Shown here one piece after another: positions 19,376 through 31,296 of a DNA stretch of 64,000 nt. This stretch comes from Senecio squalidus (taxonomy: Eukaryota > Streptophyta > Magnoliopsida > Asterales > Asteraceae). A program made the translations under genes and the position numbers. The DNA is taken from contig CAJVGC010000432.1 in assembly GCA_910822075.1 (NCBI GenBank), forward strand, positions 3,472,001-3,536,000, written 5' to 3'. Within the stretch, counting starts at the first letter, position 1. Each line of letters opens with the position of its first letter. The notes under the pieces are model-generated. The model was given only the letters and a program-made list of their open reading frames with translations, was not told where the DNA came from and ran no database searches.

Positions 19376-22300
19376 CTAACATTCACTTATTGTGGAAGAC
19401 GAAATCCCAAGAGACGAGGCAAACGTTGCAGTCGTGTCACCACTCAAATACCTTTTAAGTCGATCCAGATCATCAGCAGCATCAAGCATTGTTGGTCTAT
19501 TCGACGGCAAATCTTGCGTGCACAAAATTCCCATCTCTAACAACTCTCCGGTAGCAACTTCCCACATTTTCTTCACATCGGCTAACTGGTCCTTTGTGGT
19601 TCTCACCAACGATGAGTCAACGACATGTTCCATGTGTTGATGGTAGTGGTTTTTGACCCATGTGTGTAAACTAAGTCCTTCGGAAAACATGTCGTCTGTC
19701 GGTCTTTTGCGTGTCACCATTTCGAGAACTAGGATGCCAAAACTGTATACATCTCCTTTCGTTGATATGCTTGATCCGTACCCGTATTCTGTTCATAAGA
19801 TACAGTAATGTGAGTGGGGTATAAAATTAGCCAAGCAACTCGAGATCGACTCCTTAAAAGCTCGATTTGAGTCGAGCCCGAGTTTGTTTAGGCTCGAGAG
19901 CTTAAACGATAAAAGGAGGGAAATTGATGAATTTCAAACCTGGAGCAATATATCCAATCGATCCGCAAAGCAAATTAGCAGTAGAATTCCCCATATTCTC
20001 ATTCCCACCAATTGACATCACCAATTTCGCGATCCCAAAATCCGAAACCAAAGCAGTCATATCATCATTCAACAATACGTTACTCGGTTTCAAATCACAA
20101 TGTATAACCTTGACCGGCGAATGATGATGCAAATACGCCATACCTTCAGCAATATCACTACAAATGTTCACTCTTTCAATCAAATTCAAATCTACATCTC
20201 CATCTGGATATAATCGGTGATCTAAGCTTCCATTCGCCATAAAAGGTAGAACAATCGCTTTGAAATCAGGTAAACTACAAGCTGTTATGATTCGTATTAA
20301 ATTCCTATGTCGAATTCGTTTCAAAACTTGACATTCTCTGTTGAAACTTTTCGTTGAATTGCCTGTTTGTAGTTGTAGTACTTTTACCGCGATTTCTGTT
20401 TGATCAGATAATATTCCTTTGTATACTCTTCCATAGCCACCGGATCCGAGTAATCTGTTGTCATCGAATCTGTTTGTTGCATTTGATAGCTCGTGGTATG
20501 TGATTCGTGGAAACTTATGTTTTATTGATAAATCTGGTGATTGTGATCTCATGTTAGTGTTAGAAGTTATGATTCGTTTTAAGTAACGAAATCCGATGAT
20601 GCAGCAGATTGCTGTAATTAGGACTATTGTAACTAAGGTTATGCAGAATAAAATCAAGAAAACCGGCGAATGGAAGTATTTTCTCTTGTGAGAGCAACTT
20701 CGAAGGCCGGAAATGTGGCCACAGAGGTTTGGATTTCCTAAAAAGGAAAGACTAGTGACGGAATTGAAAATTCCGCCAATAGGAACTTTACCTTCAAAGT
20801 CGTTGAAAGAAAAGTTCAAGAATTTTAGAGTTTCGATTTTGTCCAAATCTGTTGGGATGTATCCTGTAAGACTGTTGTTAGATACGTCTAACGTTTCTAG
20901 TGATGTTAGTTTGGTTAAGTAATCGGGAAGATTTCCGTGAAAAGAATTGCTTGACAGGTTTAATATCTCTAAGGACATGTAACTTGAAATTTTGGGAAAA
21001 ATGGTTCCGGTGAAGTTATTGAATGAAAGATCAATAACTTTTGCGGTTACTAGGTTACTGAGTTCAAGAGGTAGATGTCCTTGAAGATGATTATGAGAAA
21101 GATTTAAGATTATGGCGTTTTGACTCATCGCGGATAGTAACTCGGGAGGTATCCTTTCAGTTAATCTGTTGTAAGACAGATCAAGACTTGATAAACCTAT
21201 GCATTTTCCCAAACTCGAAGGAATGTTTCCGGAAAGAAAGTTATGATTAAGTGAAAGTGAGTTTAGATTAACCAAGTTCCCTAAACTTTCCGGGATTCTT
21301 CCTGTGAATTTGTTGTGAGACAATTCGAGTTCACCTAAATGAGGAAAGTTTCCAATTTCCTCTGGGATTTCCCCTGTGAAAAGATTGTAGGATAACCAAA
21401 GTGTATCTAGTCTCGACAATCGACTGATATCTGGCGAAATTGTTCCATTGAGATTATTCGATGTGAGATTCAGATATATTAGTTGCGAAAGATTAGCGAT
21501 GAAATGTGGGACTGAACCGTGGATATTGTTTTCTTGTAACAAAATGTAACTTAGATTAACACTTAATTTTCCAATGGAATCGGGTAAGGTTCCTCCGAGA
21601 CCCATTCCAGCTAACTCGAGCTCTTTTAACGTACTACAGTTTGAAAGTGCGGTAAAAAAGATGTCGAGATTGTTGTTTTGATCATGGCTCACCATTCGGT
21701 TATACGATAAATGAAGATTAAGAAGCTTGGCGAGTTTTGAAACTAAGTTTGATGGTAATTCACCAGAAAGATTGTTGTATTCGACGTCAAGATTGTACAT
21801 TTCAGAAGCATTTGATAACGAAAAAGGGATTTCACCAATGAATTGATTGTTATACAAATTTAGATTCCAAAGATTCGGGCAATTCCCTATTTCCACAGGG
21901 ATTTTCCCTACTAGTAAATTGTATGAAAGGTCTAAATTCGATAACAAAGTGCAGTTTGAAAACAAAGAAGGCGGAATCTCACCGTGCAATTTGTTACTTC
22001 CTAGATCAAGAAGAGTGAGATTTCGTAAAGAAGACAAAGATTCAGGAATCGAACCTCGTAGATTATTAACATCTAGAAGAAGGTTTCTAAGATGTCGTAA
22101 AGACGAGATTCCTAGTGGAATGTTTCCATATAACCCATTATTCGAAAGATCAATAGTTCTAAGTGCTGTTAAGTTTAAAATAACAGACGAAAACGTTCCC
22201 ACTAGTCCAGCTCCAATAAGCTCGAGTCTACTAACACGATTCCCATTCCTGCAGCTAACTCCATTGAATCTGCAAACTTCAGTAGTTTCGTTCCAGTTTG

Positions 22301-22451
22301 AAAGCACTAGTTTCGGGTCTAGTTTTATACTCTTCTTGAATTCCAAAAGTGAATCTTTATCCGTCTGCAGCGTATGTTGTCCCAACGCAACGACTAGACA
22401 CTTTAAAACGAAGAACACGAAACATAAGATGTGGTTTCTTTGGAAGATCAT
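19376..22451 (-). CDS. LRR receptor-like serine/threonine kinase, At2g24130-like, non-RD
   Basis: Two exons (22451-19940 and 19788-19376) join in phase 1 to give 974 residues. A signal peptide (about residues 1-24, hydrophobic LCFVFFVLKCLVVALG) precedes an LRR N-terminal cap (with C-x6-C). About twenty LRRs of the LxxLxLxxNxLxGxIP type follow, up to about residue 570. A membrane helix (about 595-620, FLILFCITLVTIVLITAICC) leads to a kinase domain with glycine loop LLGSGGYGRVYKG (about 665), AVKVL lysine, catalytic HCDLKPSNVLL (about 782), DFG (about 803) and the GSIGYIAPEYG activation segment, which the intron splits. The catalytic loop has Cys before Asp (non-RD), as in immune receptors FLS2, EFR and Xa21. 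The domain order matches subfamily XII-type receptors and At2g24130. All key residues are intact, so it looks functional. Ligand unknown; a pattern-recognition role is inference. Confidence 0.92.
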
Positions 22452-23034
22452 TTTGGAAAGGTATATGTTTTTCGTGTTTTCGCCTACATTCGATACAATG
22501 AGACTGTGGTTTGTGGGTGTTTCTGTTGAAGTCCCTATGAGTGTAAATAGTTGATTTTGGTATGATTCAAAAAAGGACTAAATAGAATAGTTTTTTTTGT
22601 TAATTATGGTAGGAAAATAATGAGATATGATGAGTAGATATTCACTAATAGTTAATGGAGAATAAATGATAGCAACAAAACTAAAACATAGTAAGTTGAC
22701 CAATATTTATATGTCAAATTGGTGCCACTTAACTTTATAGGAGGATATCACACAAGATTTTGAAGCCATTGGGCAAAAGGAATTGTCCAAAGATATTATA
22801 TATGTTTATGGAAGATAAAAAGCGAGGAAAGAAAGTTAACTTTAGGTTTCTAATTCTAACATAATGAGGTCATTAGTAGTAGGTAGAGGTGGCGAAATAG
22901 GTAGATTGGACAAGTAGAATAATATTTTAAATAAGTTTATTTTAGTACAAGTAACGAGGGTTGTATTGATCTGCAAACATTGTGTATAACATCTTAGGCA
23001 AATCTCACATCGTGGACGACAGATGTTAGGTACA
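22452..23034. other. Receptor-kinase promoter and intergenic DNA
   Basis: AT-rich upstream region of the minus-strand receptor kinase. I see no clear TATA box or known operator and no other gene. Confidence 0.35.
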
Positions 23035-24783
23035 TGTGACAACCGTCTTAAACGCAAGTCTAGTTTGCTAACTGATAACCTCGATTACTTATTTGTGATA
23101 CATGCTATAACTATTTTTATGTGTTACGTAATTACGTAAACATAACTCTTGAAGCTAAGCTCGATGTAACTCATACAAAACTTTTAACGTAGGTTTACGT
23201 CACATAAACTTTAAACGTGTGTGTCTCGGAATCGGAATCGGAATCGAATCATTAAATGAATCCTAATACCAAGAAAACATATAATGAACTTGCCTAAGTT
23301 CATAGCAAAACAATCGTAAACGCCAAACGAACGCAAATGCTTAACGATTACGAAAAACGAACGAAATCGGAAAATAGCCCCGGTGCGCCATACCTAGGCC
23401 TTGGTGCGACGCACCTCATGATTGGACAGATCATTGTGGTGTTTTGATGACTCATACTTGCATGTTACCTACATTGGACATCTGACCCAAACGTGTCTCA
23501 AGCCTCTTTTGGTCCAGACTTCATCACCTAACACACTTAACATCATTCTCATTCACACACATTTGCAAAAGAAACTCAAACACACATACATACACCTCTT
23601 TCATTTCTCTCTCAACTCACACTCATTTTTCAGCAAGTTTGCAGTGAAAACCCATCCAAAAACACCTCCACAAATCGCCACTTTCATCAAAAGTAACAAG
23701 GGCATTCACCACTTTGGCTACATACATCATCTTCCACCACTTTGGAGCCGAAAACTTGGTATATATTAGGATTTCGGTGATTCCGAGCACCCTCCGAGCA
23801 CATTCCGAGCACGCGTTAGAATCTTCGCAAACAGTGAGTTACAAACCCCTCTTTTAAACGCTTTATACATTTTGGGGTGAAATACGAGTCTTACGCTTTA
23901 AAAGCTATACTTATGCTAAAACATTGTTTTGCATGCTTAAACGAAACACTTTTATGCTTGAATACTTATACAAACTATATTGGCAACATTGTTGGATGTT
24001 TTGCTAACAATGTTGATGACGCTAAAACTTTATTACCAGCATTGTTGAAGGTTTTGCCAACAATGCTGAGGACACTAAAACTAACTTGCCAATGAACTAA
24101 ACATCTGGTCGTCATGTTGCGGATGTGTCCAACATGTACGTGTGATACCACTAAAATTCCCACACTTCCAAGAGGTACGCTTTAGTTGCTATTAATCCTT
24201 TTGGAAAGGACCATTACTAATTGTGGATAACGCTATTAGGGTAGGTTGACCCACACCACAACGCCAACAACGATGGTGCATAATTATTAATTGGGTAGGC
24301 TTAAGGCTTAGCAACGATCATTGGGCAACACTTTAGGATTGTCACATAGCCGTACACTATGTGGTCAATGCCTACACACTTGAATACTTATACTTTACGC
24401 AATGTTATGTGCGTCAACACTTTGAATACTTATACTTTACACAATGTTATGTGATTCAACACTTTGAATGCTTATACTTAAACTTTGTAGCTCACTAACT
24501 ACATCTCCCGTAGTTAACATTTTACTCGTATTTTCAGGAAACGAGTAAGTAAGGATGATGCTACTCGGGCTGGATATTTTGGGTGACTTCAAGAAGGGGA
24601 ATGGTTTGGGCGGTTTGGAATCTGAACACTTTCATTTTGTAAACGATATGTAAATCATGACTTTAACGACTTTGTAAACTTCGAATTCATGTTTTATTTA
24701 ATGACTTGGTGCTATCTATATACTTGTGTAATGAATACTCTTGCGCTTCACATCCCGTGTTTCCGCTTTAGCGGGGTGTGACA
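23035..24783 (+). mobile_element. Solo LTR of a gypsy-type retrotransposon
   Basis: A 1.75-kb block begins TGTGACAACC and ends ggggTGTGACA, the terminal pattern shared with the LTR at 8996. It contains a CT/CA-rich leader-like part at 23560-23700 that resembles the other LTR in style. No retroviral ORF or second LTR is present. The flanks (gtaca and atata) are not a target duplication, so one end may be shifted or the element may have been rearranged. Confidence 0.6.
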
Positions 24784-27300
24784 ATATATGATGTTTTATG
24801 ACATGTCACGTTTCACAAACATTACTACGTAGTTAAGCGTGTATAGGCTGGAGCAATTATATGATGAGTGACCATGCGAGAAGCTCCACCATAAACAAAT
24901 TTGAGCGCCTATGGGCAAAGCGGCCAACATTGACGTCATGAAAATGCGAGATATTACATATTCTGTTCATAACGATTTGAATCAATACTTTTTCAATAAT
25001 AATCTGAATGTTTTAACATTAAAAAGATTCAGGAGGTTATATTAAGTTACAAAAACTTGACATGTAGGACTAGTTTAACGCTTTCTCCTTTTAGCTTATT
25101 TTTTGTTTGAAACACAATACGGCCACGTGGATTGGCCAGGGTCTTCTTCGGCTAATGAGACCTCGATCCCGAAGTCTTCGGAGTAGATCTAAAAAGTTGA
25201 AACTAATGAGAATCGAACTTATTTTTACATGTTTGAGATAAACCATAACTAGTATGGGAAGCACTTTAAACTCTAACCGACTGACAAGAGCACTTACATG
25301 TTTTCACACATTCGGGTTATTTGAGTTTCGAGTTCAAATATTTGAGCAAGTCAATCTTGGCCAAACTTGTTAAACAAGATTAAGGTGAATTTTTGCATTA
25401 TAAGTACCTAAGAAATGTTGAATTAATAGGAGGCTAATTTGATAAAATGTGTATGTAAGATGTGGCATGGCAAGTTGATGATATTTTAAGGGCACTTACT
25501 CATTTGGTGTTTGTTAAAGTAGTGATTATTAATATTAATTTGGTTATTTATATTTAAAAAGTACATATAACCAGAAATTGTTATTTACGTGCGCTAAATC
25601 ATCATTTATATTTACTAATCAAATCAAGTCGGCTTCTTTGTGCAGCCTATTTTCAGTTTTGACTCGTTACCTAATCCATACACCAACCAATCTTGCCACA
25701 ACTAAAAGAATACAATAAAAGTTATCTTGGGGATTTAGTGCGGTAGCTAGCAAGAGTAAGATAATCAACAATTCGCCGAAGTTCATGATAATTTGTACTT
25801 GTTTTAAACATGGTGCATCTAATTTATGTCATTTTCGAACTTACCTAATAAAAAATCCGCGAAAAGCATCTAACAAGTTGCAATTAAGTAAAAGGCACCA
25901 AAAATGCAACTAGACAATGGTCATCATTGAACTTAAAAAAAAGTGATACGAAATTTGTGAAAGTAGATAGATTCTAAGGCTAAAAAGTAGATCTATAAAA
26001 AGTGTTGCACGATTAATAACGATAGAGGGACGAATATAGTTAGGTATACTTTAAGCTAAGCAACCGTATTAGCTTCATGGTTCGGTCTTAAGATAGAGCA
26101 ATATGGAAGACAAACTCCACAAAATCTGGAAAATTACTATTAAGCACACTCAAATGCGAGAATCTTTGTTACTTTGTCGTTGCCTTATCCCTACACCGTC
26201 TAATGATAAGTAACATTTCATGGATCCTATGCCTTTAATGATTGAGATGATGTTTTTTGGAACCGACAAATATTATTAAGAGATAACCCGACTAGCAAGG
26301 AGTTAGAAAACGGGCACAAAGTACAAATTACAACTAATCGTAAAACACAAATAATGGTAAAATAGTGTTTGGAAACTGATAAAAAAAATGATTATTTGCG
26401 TTTTCTCAAAAGATGAGAAAACGCAATTTTAAAGTCGTCGTTTGAGACTTGCTTTTTGAGATCCCTATTTAACAAAAACTCATTCTTCAATATGATTTGT
26501 GTTTCTTTTAAGGTCAAAAATATGAAATTTCCAGTTTGTATGTTATAAACTTATATATAATATATAATTAATAATATAAACAAGTTGAACTCTATCATTG
26601 TAATGTGAAATATTGGTGTACCAAGAATAATGATGCAACGACCACTAGATCTCATAAACTAACTAAACATTGGTTTGCTCTTCAGTCTCCTTTTATTAAT
26701 TATTCTACTAGTTTCTGAATTTCATGGGTCTCATTTTATTTCGTTTAGCATTGCCGGTTAACAACGTTGCAATTTAGTTTTGGACGTGTGGACCTATTAA
26801 CGTTGTCGGTTATCAATAGTGTTCCAATACTATTTTACATTTGTCGGGCAAATAAAAAGAAGTTAGTGGAACTTTCTAAGTTCTAAACAATAATAGTGAA
26901 ACAGTTTACTTTATATTCATTCATATAAATAATATGGAATTTTGCATATTCAAGTAATTAGCTAAACTATACAAATGGTATAAGAAATTCAATTTTTAAT
27001 AAAGTTGTGTTTTCTCAATTACAAATATATTGCTTTGATGTGGATCTCTAATAGGTGTACGAAGTCGGGTTTCGATTGGTCCTCTTAGGTTTGTGAACCG
27101 CTGTTAGTTTTCAATGTGTTATTATTTTTCTTATGGTAGATTTCGGTTTGTTAGATGTTAGCCTTCGAGTTTCTTTCTTTTATGACTTAACCTCCTTCTT
27201 ATGTTTCATTAGTCCATATTTTATGATTTATAAACTTGTTGCGTTTTATTAATAATTGGGTTATATTTATATATCAACCCCTAAACGTTCCAACAATTTC
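24784..27300. other. Gene-free stretch
   Basis: About 2.5 kb of AT-rich DNA without exon-like ORFs. A GC-richer patch at 25120-25200 (gagacctcgatcccgaagtc) may be a repeat fragment, and a short hairpin gcgttttctca...tgagaaaacgc lies at 26399-26423. Confidence 0.4.
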
Positions 27301-27319
27301 CATACCAACCCCCTTTTTT

Positions 27320-28151
27320 AGATTTTGTTACTAAAACTACAACATTCGAGTCCTTTCGTTAAAAGCAGTCTTAAACAAAAACCAACTCCAAAAACTATCG
27401 TCAAAGTTATCCTTTTTCCGCGTTATTCTCATCATCAAATCAATCATCAAATTCATCACCATCGTTATTCTTCAATCAATCAATCGAAACAGGTACAAAT
27501 CAATCTTCACCTTTAATTTAATTTTATTAATTTGTTATTTTTTTTTTCAATTTAGGGTTTCGTAATTGTTATGTTTTAATTAAAATAGGCAAATTAGGTT
27601 TTTTCAAATTTCGTAATCGTTATGATTTAGTTTAGGGTTTTGTTAATTGTGATCATGGGTTTTGATGAAATTTGATTAATTGTTTATTAAGCTTAAACTT
27701 TATGCTTTTTAGGTTTGTTAGAATAGTATCCAGAACTATCGAAAACCGCCTTTTGTTTTTTTTTATTGTAAAGTTTACTTGATCTTACTAAGTTACATTA
27801 ATTGTGGTCGAACTCGAACTCCTAATACCTAAAAGGTTTTTTTGTTTTGTTTTAATATGTATGTTATATGAAAGAATGAATTTTTATTGAAAACCGAAAG
27901 CGGATAGTATACAAACAATGAGAATTTGAACGGTTTTTGTCTTTTTAGCAAGTTAGGAATTGTTTATGTATTGTATTTATTTTTCATTGAGCTGTTTCGA
28001 TATGAACTTTATGATTTATTGTGTGATGTTTGTGTACGTTTTTTTTAATCTTTATATTTAAGTTATTGTTATTGTTTTTAACGAGTAGATGATTGGTGTT
28101 GATTTAGCAGTTTTAGGGAATACTGATTGCTGATAGAGAAGAAAGAGAAAG
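27320..28151 (+). promoter_or_regulatory. 5' leader and leader intron of the SERINC gene
   Basis: The pyrimidine-rich segment at 27330-27492 ends in cgaaacag before a gtacaaat donor. The DNA up to about 28088 is T-rich and intron-like. The coding ATG is at 28152. Transcript ends cannot be fixed from sequence alone. Confidence 0.4.
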
Positions 28152-30258
28152 ATGTGGGCAGCTGGATGCCTGGCTTCATGCTGCGCATCATGCGCATGCA
28201 GTGCATGCCAATCGGTGGTTTCGGGGATTAGTCGTCGTTCTGCTCGTATTGCATACTGTGGTCTCTTTGCTCTTTCTTTGATTGTTGCTTGGATTCTTAG
28301 AGAAGTTGCTGCACCACTTATGGAGAAGATTCCATGTAATTCTCGATCTTCGTTTAGGATATTATAACTTCTATTAAAACTATGTTGAGCGACTTTCGAC
28401 CCATTTGACCCATTGACTATTTTTTCTGATTTGAACCATTGAGGCATTGACTAGTTAGAGTTTTAAACATTTCTGAATTCGACCTAATCGATAAGTAAAT
28501 GGGCGAAGTTGCCGAAAGTTCAACATAAATTGAATGCTTGTTTCTTTTTTTATGACAAATACGGTTTTAGATAATCTTTTATTATAATGGGAGCTGATTT
28601 ATTGTTCGTCGTGGATGCAGGGATAAATCATTTTTATGAAACACCTGATAGGGAGTGGTTTGAGACCGATGCTGTTTTGCGAGTTAGTTTGGGGAATTTC
28701 TTGTTTTTTTCAATTCTGTCTCTTTTAATGGTTGGGGTGAAAAATCAGAAAGATCCTCGTGATAGTTTGCATCATGGCGGATGGATGATGAAAGTCATTT
28801 GCTGGTGTCTTTTAGTAATCCTTATGTTTTTCCTTCCAAACGAGATCATCAGCTTTTATGGTAAGCCTTCTTTTACTGATGATCTAGTATCGTAGTAGGA
28901 CATATTCCTTGTTTGCTTTCGATTATATTCATTTGAATAAGTCAATCTTAAAAGTTACATCGTTTGTGAATGCAGAGTCGGCTTCAAAGTTTGGCTCAGG
29001 GTTATTTCTTCTTGTTCAAGTTGTACTCCTGTTGGACTTTGTTCATAGTTGGAATGACAAATGGGTTGCATATGATGAACAATTCTGGTTAGTTCCCACT
29101 TCCAACTAATTTACGCCAACACAAAAAAACAAAATGAAAGAGGCCAATTTAGACCCTTTCGTTTGAAAATGGGTCAGTTTGGGTTTTATTAATTTTTGAC
29201 ATAATTTTTTTGTTACTTGTATGCATTCATGAGTTGGACAAAATGGACAAGTGTTGACCCGACCCACCCATTTCTATTTCTCAAGTCATTCGCTTCTCAT
29301 TTATACATTTTATTCGGAATGATGCAGGTATGGAGCCCTGCTTGTTGTTTCACTAGTGTGTTATGTGGCAACAGTCTTGTTTTCTGCGCTTTTGTTCTAT
29401 TTGTTTAACCCATCAGGAGAGGACTGCGGGCTCAACGTGTTCTTTATTGTGTTGACGTTAATTCTCGTATTCATGTTTCTTCTTATCACACTTCATCCTA
29501 CAGTAAGTTTTTAAGCCAGTTTTGACACCTAGCTAATCTGTACTCTTTTTATACTGATTTGGTAACCGTCATCTAATTCGTTCTGTTGATTTGCATTAGG
29601 TAAGTGGCAGCATTCTACCAGCATCTGTTATTTCTTTCTACATCATGTATCTTTGCTATAGCGGACTTTCTAGTGAGCCAAGAGATTACGCTTGCAATGG
29701 TCTTCACAAGCACTCTAAAGCTGTTAGCACCAGCTCACTTACTCTTGGGTTGGTCACGACTGTGCTGTCTGTGGTTTACTCTGCTGTTCGTGCTGGTTCT
29801 TCTACTACTCTGCTTTCCCCTCCAAGCTCACCCCGTGCTGGTAAAGTTTTTTTTTACATTAGATAGAACTAACAAGTTAAAAAAGTGTTGAAAAATTGTG
29901 TGTATTCATAAAAAAATTTATGTGTTCATAAAAAAAGAGATTTTATATTTTTATTTTCCGTCATTCAGGTGGTGAGAAACCGTTACTTCCATTGGACAAA
30001 AGAGACGAACACGAAGAAAAGGAAAACAACAAGCCCGTTACATATTCATATTCCTTCTTCCACATCATTTTCTCTCTTGCCAGCATGTACTCCGCAATGC
30101 TTCTCACAGGGTGGTCAACTTCAGTGGGTGAAAGTGGCAGGTTGGTTGACGTTGGTTGGCCTTCAGTGTGGGTCCGGATCATTACCTCGTGGGCTACCGC
30201 AGCTTTGTTCATCTGGTCAATGGTTGCACCTCATCTGTTTCCCGATAGGGAGTTTTAA
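28152..30258 (+). CDS. SERINC/TMS1-family membrane protein (serine incorporator)
   Basis: Six coding exons: 28152-28335, 28621-28860, 28976-29087, 29328-29502, 29600-29840 and 29969-30258. They join in frame to 413 residues, the family's usual length. The N-terminus is the Cys-rich MWAAGCLASCCASCAC, followed by ten or so hydrophobic helices. Conserved family blocks are visible: SRRSARIAYC, CNGL in the loop after the eighth helix or so, a variable cytosolic loop rich in Ser/Pro (LSPPSSPRAG) and the C-terminal SFFHIIFSLASMYSAMLLTGW with WVRIITSW. SERINCs are multipass membrane proteins linked to serine-derived lipid synthesis or lipid scrambling; the plant role is not settled. All exons are intact. 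Introns 1 and 3 hold remnants of the TAGAGG MITE family. Confidence 0.92.
28385..28512. mobile_element. Intronic MITE remnant
   Basis: The motifs cgacccatttgaccc and taaatgggcgaagttgcc at the two edges are the inner and outer ends of the TAGAGGTGGCAA family. It lies in SERINC intron 1 and is degraded. Confidence 0.4.
29146..29276. mobile_element. Intronic MITE remnant
   Basis: tttgaaaatgggtcagtttggg and gttgacccgacccacccatt mark opposite arms of the same family, in SERINC intron 3. Confidence 0.4.
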
Positions 30259-31296
30259 GTCAAAAGGAATCATTCCACAGTTGAAGTACCATAATATGTA
30301 TCTATTTGCTTGGTTTACTATTTGACTGAAACATTGAACGGATTATGTTTGAATCTTATTTGCTGTTTTTTTCTTTAAAGTTTAAACCCGTGTGTGGTGT
30401 GAATAAAGCTTTGTAATTGGTGTGAGTTTTTCTCTCGTCGTTTGTGTAGTACAAGATTGCAAACGCCAAGCCAATACCGTAGTTCAAACTGATTCATAAC
30501 TTAAATTTATTATACTAAAAAGTTTACAGAAAGGGATTGGGTTATAGAATGATGTCTTAACAGTATCATTAAAGCCGCATTACATGGTCATGTGGTAATT
30601 CTTTTTACAGACGATTGTTTTTTGATTGCCGTAGATAAATGTGCCATTTTTAGACAAGTCAATACGTACTAAGGGGTGTTCACATGTTGGTAGAAAACCG
30701 TGAAACGGGCAAATGTATACCTAGTCCCTACCCAAATTCACAAAGGTGATTGGTTGGTACGGTTTAAATTAAACAACAATTCACTTGTTAAAGATAACAA
30801 GTCTTAAATCAATAGCACAACGTTTGGATAGGGTTCACTATACGGTTTTGGGACCACCTTGGTCGCTCACTGCTTAGCACCACACAGGCTCGTTAGTGGT
30901 CACAGCTTACCATGCTCGTAAAGAATATATGAATTTATGTATTAGTAACCAAATTGCAAAAAAGAGTTGGTAAATAAACAAAAACAAAAACTTAAAATGT
31001 TAGCGGTATCAAAGCAATATATTGGCTAACGAAGTTTTAACAAAACACAACACAAAATCAAAATATTTCACAGTAATTCGATAAGGGGTAGAAAATGCCA
31101 AACAAACATATTCTAAAGTACTTTATATAAATGCTAAATCATAAAACGTTCTAAAAATTCCAAAATTAAACCAAACTAGTTTTGACCCGTTATCCAACCC
31201 GCCCATAATGTCACCTCTATCTAATAGCTATTGACATACTAGCTCTATAGCTTTGAAAACATTGTTCATATACTACAACTGATTTGGAAATCCGCT
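30259..31296. other. Intergenic DNA between convergent SERINC and kinase genes
   Basis: The first ~170 bases are probably the SERINC 3' UTR (gaataaagc near 30400). The rest has no exon pattern. At 31167-31217 there is a reverse-oriented MITE end (ttttgacccgttatccaacc then gtcacctctatcta). Confidence 0.45.

Noticed and set aside
21847..22554. 235-codon plus-strand ORF
   Set aside because: It is antisense to the LRR region of the receptor kinase; LRR repeats commonly leave open frames on the opposite strand.
25120..25200. Possible second SINE or tRNA-like patch (gagacctcgatcccgaagtc)
   Set aside because: No convincing A-box and B-box pair and no flanking duplication.
30969..31217. Possible extra exon downstream of the SERINC gene
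   Set aside because: No splice-bounded frame; the SERINC protein ends normally at 30258 and the segment contains a MITE end.
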